DNA from: Bdellovibrionales bacterium
GTDB taxonomy: Bacteria; Bdellovibrionota; UBA1018; CAIPTA01
DNA: 5,504 nucleotides
Reading direction: 5' to 3'
NCBI GenBank assembly: GCA_021730855.1
Contig: JAKFYM010000101.1
Span: 1 to 5,504, forward strand
Below are positions 1 through 5,170 of this stretch, in pieces. A program made the position numbers and the translations under genes. Within the stretch, counting starts at the first letter, position 1. The number at the start of each line of letters is the position of its first letter. Under the pieces are notes generated by a model. It did no database searches. It was given only the letters and a program-made list of their open reading frames with translations, and was not told the DNA's origin.

Positions 1-10
1 TAGACACAAG

Positions 11-82
11 GGTATCGTAATACCACTGCACCGCTAGGGTCTTCTATTGTTCTTGCTAAACTGATTATTTTTCTTTCGATGA
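11..82. repeat. Left arm of exact 72-bp inverted repeat
   Basis: Bases 11-82 are the exact reverse complement of 445-516; I compared them in 10-base blocks and found 72 of 72 matching. The similarity stops abruptly at both ends: 1-10 do not match the complement of 517-526, and 83 onward does not match the complement of 444 backward. Read on the minus strand, the arm encodes the same peptide as the solenoid gene's second repeat unit (LIERK then SLARTIEDPSGAVVLRY). On the plus strand its right end runs into the coding frame of that gene through the bases gatga (78-82). It could be a natural rearrangement, an invertible-segment arm, or a chimera from amplification or assembly. Confidence 0.95.
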
Positions 83-155
83 ACTTCTAAGAATCATAGA
101 AGACTCCCCTAGATTTTCCGAATTTGTTTTCAACGAAGGAACTAAAATTCCGTTA

Positions 156-1364
156 TTGCTACAAAAATTCCGGCAAGCGAATCAATTTCGGCCTGAGCAG
201 CAGGAATTTTTGGAAAAAAAGCTCATCGATTTGGCTCGAAATGGCTCAGGAACTTCTTCCATAGCCGCTTTACGATTTTTATCTATTTTAGAAAGCAGCT
301 CGAAAGAAGTGCTGGCTGCATTTATAGAAACATTTGAATCTCCCCAATATCTTAGCCATCTGCTTCAGAATGAGGGAAAAACATTCCATCAGATACTTCA
401 TTCTTTTATCAAGAATGGCCAAATCGGTCCCGAGCAACAAAAACTCATCGAAAGAAAAATAATCAGTTTAGCAAGAACAATAGAAGACCCTAGCGGTGCA
501 GTGGTATTACGATACCTTGCTAAATATGGATCTAACTCGACGGAAGTTTTAGAATTTCTATTCAAAGAGTTGGAGCAATCGACTCAAGGTATTGTCGAGA
601 AAGCAGTTGCGAGAGATAGATTGCTTCAACTGAATTCTCTATCCACAATATTAGCCAATAGCGATCTAAGGGCCAGACTAATCACAATTAGCGAAATCGA
701 CTTCGTAAAAATAAGCCTTTTAGAAGCTCTTTCGATGGCAGATTTTTCTCGCTACCCAGAGATAGTGAATCTCGTTGCCGATCTAGCAAGTGAACTTTTG
801 TTTACAGAATTTCATGCATCACTCTCCCTTTCAAGCACAACCTTAGGAAATATTCAGGAAATCTTAAAAAAATGTCCCAAAGAAGATACACGCGATCGAA
901 TTGTCGCCGAAATGTTTCATGTCTTTCACAAAGAGAGGGCCACAATTCCACCAAGATTATTCTCGCTTCTCAACGAAGTGAATAGTACGTCTGCTCTGCC
1001 ACTTTCGCCGGAGCTGAAAACGGCAGTTCAGGCTTACTTTAGCCAGCCCAATAGTAATGAGAGAGACAAATTTCTTTGGTTAGAAAAAAGACTTCTAGGC
1101 GATCGTCCAGGAATTTCTGACATTTACTTTGATCTCCTAGAGCAAGAAACCGATCCAAGCAGGCGACAAATTTTTGCCAGAGGAATCACACGTGCCGGAA
1201 ACCTCTCTCCATCGAGAATCGAAATCTTACACCGGTACCTAGACAGTCATGATACAGAACTTAGTGCGCTGGCTAGACAACTAGCATCAAACCCAAGCAA
1301 TGAGCTTCCCTCGCCCCCGGATTTAGCGAACTGTGCTTTGGATTTCTCGAAGCTAGGTCAGTAA
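156..1364 (+). CDS. Alpha-helical tandem-repeat (solenoid-like) protein, 5' end apparently lost
   Basis: A 402-codon frame from a TTG at 156 to TAA at 1362-1364. I do not recognise a named family. The protein is leucine-rich and predicted largely helical, with no signal peptide or membrane segment, so it looks like a cytoplasmic HEAT-like solenoid. A tandem repeat of about 79 residues is visible: FRPEQQEFLEKKLIDLAR (residues 11-28) aligns with IGPEQQKLIERKIISLAR (90-107), each followed by a helix ending in LRFL or LRYL. The TTG is a doubtful start. There is no ATG, GTG or TTG between the upstream stop (57-59) and 156, no well-placed Shine-Dalgarno, and the repeat homology (DELLRIIEDSP, NEG) continues in frame upstream to about base 78. 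The original N-terminus therefore appears to have been replaced at the junction with the 11-82 inverted copy, so the gene may be a 5'-truncated remnant. Base composition is AT-richer than the next gene. The role is unknown; such solenoids usually bind other proteins. Confidence 0.6.
   Translation: MLQKFRQANQFRPEQQEFLEKKLIDLARNGSGTSSIAALRFLSILESSSKEVLAAFIETFESPQYLSHLLQNEGKTFHQILHSFIKNGQIGPEQQKLIERKIISLARTIEDPSGAVVLRYLAKYGSNSTEVLEFLFKELEQSTQGIVEKAVARDRLLQLNSLSTILANSDLRARLITISEIDFVKISLLEALSMADFSRYPEIVNLVADLASELLFTEFHASLSLSSTTLGNIQEILKKCPKEDTRDRIVAEMFHVFHKERATIPPRLFSLLNEVNSTSALPLSPELKTAVQAYFSQPNSNERDKFLWLEKRLLGDRPGISDIYFDLLEQETDPSRRQIFARGITRAGNLSPSRIEILHRYLDSHDTELSALARQLASNPSNELPSPPDLANCALDFSKLGQ
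445..516. repeat. Right arm of exact 72-bp inverted repeat (inside the solenoid gene)
   Basis: This is the in-gene partner of 11-82, exact over its whole length and separated from it by 362 bases. It encodes part of the second ~79-residue unit of the solenoid protein in its proper frame, so this copy is probably the original and 11-82 the derived one. If the arms recombined, the 83-444 segment would flip. By my base-by-base check, this places a TAG in the gene's frame at 438-440, cutting off everything upstream. Confidence 0.95.
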
Positions 1365-1425
1365 CATTTACGTGATAATCCTTCGATAATCGGCGCACAA
1401 TCAATGGCTGTCTTTTGCATCCCAT

Positions 1426-1455
1426 TTGTGAACTCACTCCCCTCTGGGTTAGAAT
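1426..1455 (+). promoter_or_regulatory. Candidate promoter giving a leaderless mRNA for the HELGH gene
   Basis: A sigma70-like pair is visible: TTGTGA (1426-1431), an 18-base spacer, and TAGAAT (1450-1455). Transcription would begin about 7 bases after the -10, which is at the ATG at 1462. No Shine-Dalgarno-like purine run precedes this ATG, which fits leaderless translation. This is inferred from sequence only. Confidence 0.35.
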
Positions 1456-1461
1456 CAAACC

Positions 1462-2028
1462 ATGAGCCTAGAGGAAAAAAGAATTGATGCACGGGCATGG
1501 TGCACGGAAGACCGGTCCTTTTTCTGGCGCCTGCCCATCTTTGCCTATGGCCTTTTCCTCCTGTGGAAAACAGCTCTGCGTCCGGATCTTTTCACCCCTT
1601 TTGATTTCCTGAATCTTGGCATCCATGAGCTCGGACATATAGTGACCATGCCTTTCGGGGAGTGGATTGGGATCGCAGGCGGATCGATTGCCCAAATCCT
1701 GGCCCCTCTATTTGGCGTTTGGCAGTTCCTCCGCCAGCGAGATTATTTTGCTGCCGCTTTCTCGTTCGCCTGGCTCGGGGAAAGCCTCGCCAACCTTTCC
1801 GTTTATATCGGCGACGCCCGCAAACAAGAACTTCCCCTCGCCAACCTCTTCGGCGGGGATCCGATCCACGACTGGAACTACCTCCTCACCTCCCTCGATC
1901 GCCTCGGGTCGGACACCCTCTACGCCCGACGCGTCCAGGCCATGGGAATCCTCTCCGTATTGGTTTTTATCTGGCTCGGAGGATGGTTGCTGAAAGAGAT
2001 GCTTGGGGCCAAAGCGCGAACGACGTAA
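1462..2028 (+). CDS. Compact membrane zinc metalloprotease-like protein with HELGH motif (M50-like)
   Basis: A 188-residue integral membrane protein. It has the zinc-binding HExxH signature as HELGH at residues 55-59, in the hydrophobic context NLGIHELGHIVTMPFGEW, and then GGSIAQILAPLFGVWQFLRQRD. This arrangement resembles M50/site-2-protease-like membrane peptidases. Hydrophobic segments lie near 23-37, 68-90, 95-116 and 160-178. A second conserved-looking patch, GGDPIHDWNYLL (131-142), supplies His136 and Asp137 as candidates for a further metal ligand; Glu108 (WLGESLAN) is another. It is about half the length of typical bacterial site-2 proteases and has no PDZ domain, so activity is unproven. 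The ATG at 1462 lacks an RBS but sits just downstream of a -10-like TAGAAT. Codons are GC-richer than in the neighbouring genes, and no partner gene is adjacent. The HELGH motif is certain; the peptidase function and any substrate are inference. Confidence 0.75.
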   Translation: MSLEEKRIDARAWCTEDRSFFWRLPIFAYGLFLLWKTALRPDLFTPFDFLNLGIHELGHIVTMPFGEWIGIAGGSIAQILAPLFGVWQFLRQRDYFAAAFSFAWLGESLANLSVYIGDARKQELPLANLFGGDPIHDWNYLLTSLDRLGSDTLYARRVQAMGILSVLVFIWLGGWLLKEMLGAKARTT

Positions 2029-2303
2029 CAGATTCCGCCCCCCACGCCACTACCGGTATTCGCACTGCTAAGATACAATTCCCTCAAGCGTCATGAGTAA
2101 TTCCAATAACCCAAAGCACCCGACGGAAAAACCGCTTGAGGTGGGCGCCAATAAACTTGGCGAGTATCGTGTGAAAAGCGCCCGCATCTAAGGCATGTTT
2201 TACATACAGGTGGCCGCCGAGGAGGATGTAGTGAACATCTGTTCTTTCCAGAAGAATGTTGTGCATTGCCTGCAAGTGCGCGGGAGTTTTGGTCAGAGGA
2301 GAT

Positions 2304-2330
2304 GAATGAAATTTAATTCCTTTTTCATTC
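2304..2330. repeat. 8-bp inverted repeat with 11-base loop
   Basis: GAATGAAA (2304-2311) and TTTCATTC (2323-2330) are exact reverse complements. The stem is A/T-rich, with no T-run of terminator type after it. It lies about 90 bases before the secretin-like gene's start and could be an operator or chance structure. Confidence 0.3.
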
Positions 2331-2369
2331 GCCGTTAATGTTGGCCTGCTATTTTCGCTTTAACGAAAC

Positions 2370-2401
2370 GCGGTTAAGAGGAATCAGGCATTCCGAACCG
2401 C
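2370..2401 (+). promoter_or_regulatory. Nested stem-loop in the leader of the secretin-like gene
   Basis: The outer stem GCGGTT (2370-2375) pairs with AACCGC (2396-2401). The inner stem GGAAT (2380-2384) pairs with ATTCC (2390-2394) around the loop CAGGC. The two stems are separated by AAGA on one side and a single G on the other, for 11 base pairs in total. No T-run follows, so it is not a classical terminator. It ends 5 bases before the AAAGGAG ribosome-binding site (2407-2413), so an effect on mRNA stability or on ribosome access is possible. Confidence 0.45.
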
Positions 2402-2418
2402 TAAACAAAGGAGTTCTT

Positions 2419-3060
2419 ATGCTAAAAAAAATCTTATTATGTTCTTTATCCATCTTTTTTTATGGAAATTTTGCTCACGCAAGCAACTGCATTGATTTCA
2501 AGACATGCACAGCCGTGATGTTTGATCTTACTGGCCAGCGCTATGTCTGGGGCAATAATTTTGATACAGCAAAAATCGGAGCGTCACCAGCAGTGGAACT
2601 TACCAAAGAGAATGCTGAATTGATTTTTACCGCGCTCCTGGATCAAGCTGGATATACGAGAATGCCCGTTGGCGATGGGAAAACGTATCGCATCGTTCGC
2701 TCGGTTGAGCGAAAGGAGATGGAGTTACCGATTGTAGAAGCCTCTGCTGAGCATATGCCAAATTTCCCCAATACCTGGGACTGGATCATGATGCGTTACA
2801 AAGTGAAGTCTCCCGAACTAGCGGCATATCTCGAACGCGCCTATCGTCTCCATGTGCCTCGCGATAGTCGCCTACAGGCGGATGAAAACACTGGGACAAT
2901 CATTGTCACGGCAGCCACACCAATAGTGCGGCAGATGTATGAAACCCTAAAAGGAGCCGATAAACCGCTAACAGCGAACCTCAAGGAAAAAATCAAGGCT
3001 GAGGGAAAACGCAGGCATGAAGTAGAACTGGCTAAGCTGAAGTGCCCTCAGAAAGACTAG
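2419..3060 (+). CDS. Exported protein resembling secretin N-domains, without the pore domain
   Basis: A 213-residue periplasmic protein. The start at 2419 is chosen over an in-frame ATG at 2338 because AAAGGAG lies 5 bases upstream and the protein then opens with a textbook signal peptide (MLKKILLCSLSIFFYGNFAHA, cleavage after Ala21). Two secretin-like modules follow. Residues ~33-96 resemble the STN/N0-type fold (GQRYVW, a helix LTKENAELIFTALLDQAGYT, then KTYRIV). Residues ~122-181 resemble an N1-type module (MRYKVKSPELAAYLERAY, then LQADENTGTIIVTAATPIV, then a final helix). In type II/III/IV secretins these domains form the periplasmic vestibule below the outer-membrane beta-barrel. Here no barrel follows: the protein ends in a lysine-rich helix (~187-213). 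The family match is from recognition of sequence pattern, not a search. It could be an orphan accessory or scaffold protein, or a remnant of a secretin gene. No secretion genes are adjacent. Confidence 0.65.
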   Translation: MLKKILLCSLSIFFYGNFAHASNCIDFKTCTAVMFDLTGQRYVWGNNFDTAKIGASPAVELTKENAELIFTALLDQAGYTRMPVGDGKTYRIVRSVERKEMELPIVEASAEHMPNFPNTWDWIMMRYKVKSPELAAYLERAYRLHVPRDSRLQADENTGTIIVTAATPIVRQMYETLKGADKPLTANLKEKIKAEGKRRHEVELAKLKCPQKD

Positions 3061-3294
3061 AATCCGAAAATTTTTACAACAGTTCATGTCCTTTTTTGCG
3101 CCTGGATGCGCTAGGAAGCATGCCTAACTGGAACTCTTTGAACAAATCCTCTTCAATTTGGTTAAGCCCTTTGCAAAAGAGACAGGGTGAGTAACTTTTC
3201 ATTCCCGCACATCACGTGCGCGGACTGTGGCAACGGCTAAAAGAAATATTTAGATATTGCTTCCACATCCTCTGCGCCTCGTTATCCTTTATTT
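3061..3294. other. Intergenic region
   Basis: The only structure I see is a weak hairpin, CGCAC/GTGCG around ATCAC (3206-3220), and the candidate promoter at its right end. No terminator with a stem plus T-run is evident after the secretin-like gene, and there is no plausible small gene. Confidence 0.5.
3260..3288 (+). promoter_or_regulatory. Weak candidate promoter, possibly leaderless, for the gene at 3295
   Basis: TATCCT (3283-3288) lies 6 bases before the ATG, with CTTCCA (3260-3265) 17 bases further upstream as a poor -35. No Shine-Dalgarno precedes the ATG. The spacing mirrors that of the candidate promoter before the HELGH gene. Confidence 0.25.
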
Positions 3295-3768
3295 ATGAAA
3301 ATCCTAACTATTAGAGTCTTTATGTTTTTGATCGGTTTTACCGCCTGCGGCTTGAACGCTCAGGCGATCTCTAGTGAAAAAATGATTACCTATCACATTC
3401 AGCTGGGCGACTGGCCTGAGCGATTGCGTCCCACGATCGAGAGCGTAGTGGAGGAGCTTGTTGCGAAAGAGGGTTGTTGGGCATTAGCTAAAAATGGAAC
3501 CAACGTAGAGCATATTGCGAATCCCTCTAGCGAGCGTTGCAGCAGGTTTGTGCGCTTTCATTCCGAAGATGCCTTGAAACCCTGGAAACGTAATCCCACC
3601 GACGCCAAATACTACGCCTATTTCGATGATGGTTCGCCCGGAATTCATCTCAAAATTTTGGTCTGGGACGGTAAGAAGTTGACGAGAGCGGCGAATGCAG
3701 GTTTTCGGAGAGACCTTAGCTCCAAGAAAGAGATTCGCGATTTGATGGTTAGGTGGACAATGAAATAG
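3295..3768 (+). CDS. Exported protein of unknown function
   Basis: A 157-residue protein I cannot place in a family. The N-terminus is a signal peptide: MKILTIRVFMFLIGFTACGLNAQA, given here as two parts, a charged start (MKILTIR) and a hydrophobic core (VFMFLIGFTA), ending at AQA (cleavage about residue 24). Cys18 in FTAC could mimic a lipobox, but Phe at -3 is not the usual Leu/Val/Ile, so signal peptidase I is the likelier route. The mature part has two cysteines (in KEGCWALAK and SERCSRF), which could form a disulfide, and a beta-rich centre (AKYYAYFDDGSPGIHLKILVW, residues ~118-138 broadly) before a basic C-terminal helix. No RBS is visible, and the ATG follows closely on a -10-like TATCCT. 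There is no operon partner: flanking gaps are 234 and 197 bases. Confidence 0.7.
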   Translation: MKILTIRVFMFLIGFTACGLNAQAISSEKMITYHIQLGDWPERLRPTIESVVEELVAKEGCWALAKNGTNVEHIANPSSERCSRFVRFHSEDALKPWKRNPTDAKYYAYFDDGSPGIHLKILVWDGKKLTRAANAGFRRDLSSKKEIRDLMVRWTMK

Positions 3769-3905
3769 GTAGTTCGCGCGGTGGTCGCCAAAAACTTTGA
3801 AAGCAGCTCAGCCTATCGCTAATCAAGCTTAAGATTGTGCCGGACTGGAATCTGCAATTCTTGGCACTTAAAATCGTAAGATGCTTAGAAAATTATCGTA
3901 ATTAA

Positions 3906-3935
3906 TTGATATTATTCATCTTTTATATGTATATA
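3906..3935 (+). promoter_or_regulatory. Candidate promoter of the NTase/RHH operon
   Basis: TTGATA (3906-3911), an 18-base spacer and TATATA (3930-3935) form a good sigma70-like pair. The -10 sits in the centre of the palindrome at 3921-3944, so a protein bound there would block RNA polymerase. Predicted transcription would start near 3942. Confidence 0.45.
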
Positions 3936-3944
3936 CATGTAAAA
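3921..3944. promoter_or_regulatory. 24-bp palindrome over the -10 region (candidate operator)
   Basis: An inverted repeat with 11 of 12 symmetrical positions complementary; the core ATGTATATACAT (3927-3938) is perfect and the only mismatch is T3926/G3939. It is AT-rich and symmetrical, as expected for a dimeric repressor site. The operon's second product has a ribbon-helix-helix domain and is the natural candidate to bind here. Confidence 0.55.
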
Positions 3945-3946
3945 TT

Positions 3947-3962
3947 TATATGATATCATATA
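3947..3962. promoter_or_regulatory. 16-bp perfect palindrome just before the NTase-like start codon
   Basis: TATATGATATCATATA is perfectly self-complementary and ends 3 bases before the ATG at 3966. Its centre is 22 bases from the centre of the previous palindrome, about two helical turns, so dimers on the two sites would lie on the same DNA face. It occupies the place where a Shine-Dalgarno would be and no such sequence is present, so it may also affect translation. It contains TATGAT, an alternative -10. Confidence 0.55.
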
Positions 3963-3965
3963 GTT

Positions 3966-4445
3966 ATGCTAAAGAAGATCTTCAAAGAACTCGATAGATG
4001 GATAGAGACTCAAAATATTGAACGCGTCGAAGAAGGCATGCTGAGAATCGATACTTGCGAAATCAAAGTGATTGGGCAGACAGCTTTATTGGAAGCGCAG
4101 ATATCTCTGCATGTGCCCGCCACTATGGATGTGGACGTTTTCGCGAACTACGAATTTTCGGTAATGAGAAAATTTGCCGAATTGCTTAGCGCGAATGGGA
4201 AAAAGTTGGATCCCGTGGGGCACGAGGCTTGGATGCCGACAGAAACTGAATATGAGGATTTTTTTACAGGAAAATGGCTGAAGGCCTATTTGGCCAAACC
4301 TGAATACGTATTGATGTCTAAAGCACTGAAAGCACCAAAGAAAAATAAGGCGCTAGTTGCAGAATATCTGGCATCGGAACCACCGGAGATTTTTTTTAAA
4401 ATGGCCCAAAAGTATAAAGTGAATCTCGATCCTTTTTTGGAGTGA
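3966..4445 (+). CDS. Nucleotidyltransferase-like protein, first gene of a two-gene module
   Basis: A 159-residue soluble protein. It carries a signature like the minimal nucleotidyltransferase superfamily: VIGQTALLEA (35-44) in the position of the usual hGGxxL loop, followed by ATMDVDVF (52-59) with Asp55 and Asp57 as the metal-binding DxD pair. A later segment, PEYVLMSKALKAP (112-124), resembles the lysine-containing helix seen in DUF6036/AbiEii-type proteins. The usual second loop glycine is replaced by Gln37, so catalysis is not assured. No signal peptide or membrane segment is present. It is followed after 4 bases by the RHH gene and preceded by two palindromes, which suggests a toxin-antitoxin-like module with this as the enzyme. 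It could instead be an inactive or antitoxin-type NTase. The family call is from motif reading only. Confidence 0.6.
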   Translation: MLKKIFKELDRWIETQNIERVEEGMLRIDTCEIKVIGQTALLEAQISLHVPATMDVDVFANYEFSVMRKFAELLSANGKKLDPVGHEAWMPTETEYEDFFTGKWLKAYLAKPEYVLMSKALKAPKKNKALVAEYLASEPPEIFFKMAQKYKVNLDPFLE

Positions 4446-4449
4446 GCTT

Positions 4450-4965
4450 ATGCGAAGCAAGGAATTCATTGAAAAGGCAAAGCGGAAGCTAAACGCTCTT
4501 CGAAAACTTCGCAGAGATCCCCGCTATTTGAAAACGATGGGGAAACTAAAGCAAGCCGGCCTTCTCGATGTACGCGACATACCTGCATACCGCGGCCAAG
4601 TTTTTTTGGACGAAGCGCTTTGGGCAGCCGAACTAGAACCCAGAATATATGAACTCCTGCCCGCAATCCTTGCGAGACGGCCTAAATTCTTTGCCTTCTT
4701 CCAACTGCCTGAGGATTTAGAGCGCGTAGTAAAAGAGTTGAAACGTGGACATCCCATGACTCCGTATCACGATATAGCGCCTGAAAAATACAACCAGTGG
4801 ACTTCATTTGTTGGTCGTGGATCCAGGATGCCTAAAGTGATGAAAACCTTTAGACTCAGCCAAGAGGATTTGGAAATCTTAAGTCGCCTATCAGCGAAGA
4901 CGTCGAAACCACAGTCGCAAATCTTACGGCAGGCCTTACGCAATTACGCAAACGCGCTGGAATAG
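4450..4965 (+). CDS. Protein with C-terminal ribbon-helix-helix DNA-binding domain, probable operon regulator
   Basis: A 171-residue protein. Its last ~42 residues have the RHH (Arc/MetJ-type) pattern: a strand KTFRLSQ (132-138), helix EDLEILSRLSAKT (139-151), turn SKPQ, and helix SQILRQALRNYAN (156-168). In this fold paired strands of a dimer contact operator DNA. Unusually for a short antitoxin, ~130 residues precede it: a strongly basic helical start (~1-36), VFLDEALWAAELEPRIYELL (51-70), and ARRPKFFAFF plus LPEDLERVVKELKRG (75-100). These may contact the NTase-like partner. GGAG (4439-4442), overlapping the end of the upstream gene, is 7 bases from the ATG, so the genes are probably co-transcribed and translationally coupled. 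Likely role: partner and autorepressor acting at 3921-3962. The RHH reading is fairly firm; the antitoxin role is inference. Confidence 0.7.
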   Translation: MRSKEFIEKAKRKLNALRKLRRDPRYLKTMGKLKQAGLLDVRDIPAYRGQVFLDEALWAAELEPRIYELLPAILARRPKFFAFFQLPEDLERVVKELKRGHPMTPYHDIAPEKYNQWTSFVGRGSRMPKVMKTFRLSQEDLEILSRLSAKTSKPQSQILRQALRNYANALE

Positions 4966-5157
4966 CTGAAAGTTTACGAAAGCTCAAAGCAGTTCTTGCA
5001 CCTAAGCTCATGCCCGTGATGATGATGCGGAAAATGTTGAAACCGAGCTACCTCACTCCGCGTCAACCTTAGTGACGCAATGCCGTTTCAATTTTTTGAT
5101 TGGATTTTCGAACGTACCGATTTTCGGAATGTCCAAGAAACTGGTAAACGTTTCCAT

Positions 5158-5162
5158 GGAGG
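5158..5162 (+). promoter_or_regulatory. Ribosome-binding site fixing the PAN protein start
   Basis: GGAGG lies 8 bases before the ATG at 5171. Longer in-frame starts (GTG 5072, ATG 5156) lack such a site, and only the 5171 start places the signal peptide at the N-terminus. Confidence 0.7.
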
Positions 5163-5170
5163 CATTGATC

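Larger units (their letters stand above)
2029..2418. other. 390-base intergenic region without a convincing gene
   Basis: Contents: a -10-like TACAAT at 2074-2079; a short plus-strand frame ATG 2093 to TAA 2191 (32 codons) that reopens after the stop with an ATG at 2195; an overlapping minus-strand frame 2084-2275 (63 codons, TTG start, no RBS); an 8-bp inverted repeat GAATGAAA/TTTCATTC (2304-2311 and 2323-2330, 11-base loop); and the nested hairpin at 2370-2401. The two short frames share codon boundaries on opposite strands, and neither resembles a family I know. The in-frame stop at 2189-2191 could mean a decayed small gene, but the case is weak. The last ~80 bases form the likely leader of the secretin-like gene. 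Confidence 0.5.

Noticed and set aside
1662..2096. Long alternative plus-strand frames over the HELGH gene
   Set aside because: Arginine- and proline-rich shadow translations of a GC-rich coding region; the HELGH frame has the motif and membrane segments.
2093..2191. Plus-strand 32-codon frame (MSNSNNPKH...) with reopening after its stop
   Set aside because: Very short, low-complexity polar peptide, no RBS. The -10-like TACAAT upstream alone is not enough to call a gene.
2084..2275. Minus-strand 63-codon frame in the intergenic region
   Set aside because: It has a TTG start and no ribosome-binding site, and the opposite strand is almost as open in the same codon register. No recognisable family.
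3206..3220. CGCAC/GTGCG hairpin as a terminator
   Set aside because: The stem is only 5 bp and no T-run follows.
3295..3348. Lipoprotein signal (FTAC) in the exported protein at 3295
   Set aside because: Phe at position -3 departs from the usual lipobox, and a good signal peptidase I site (AQA) lies a few residues later.
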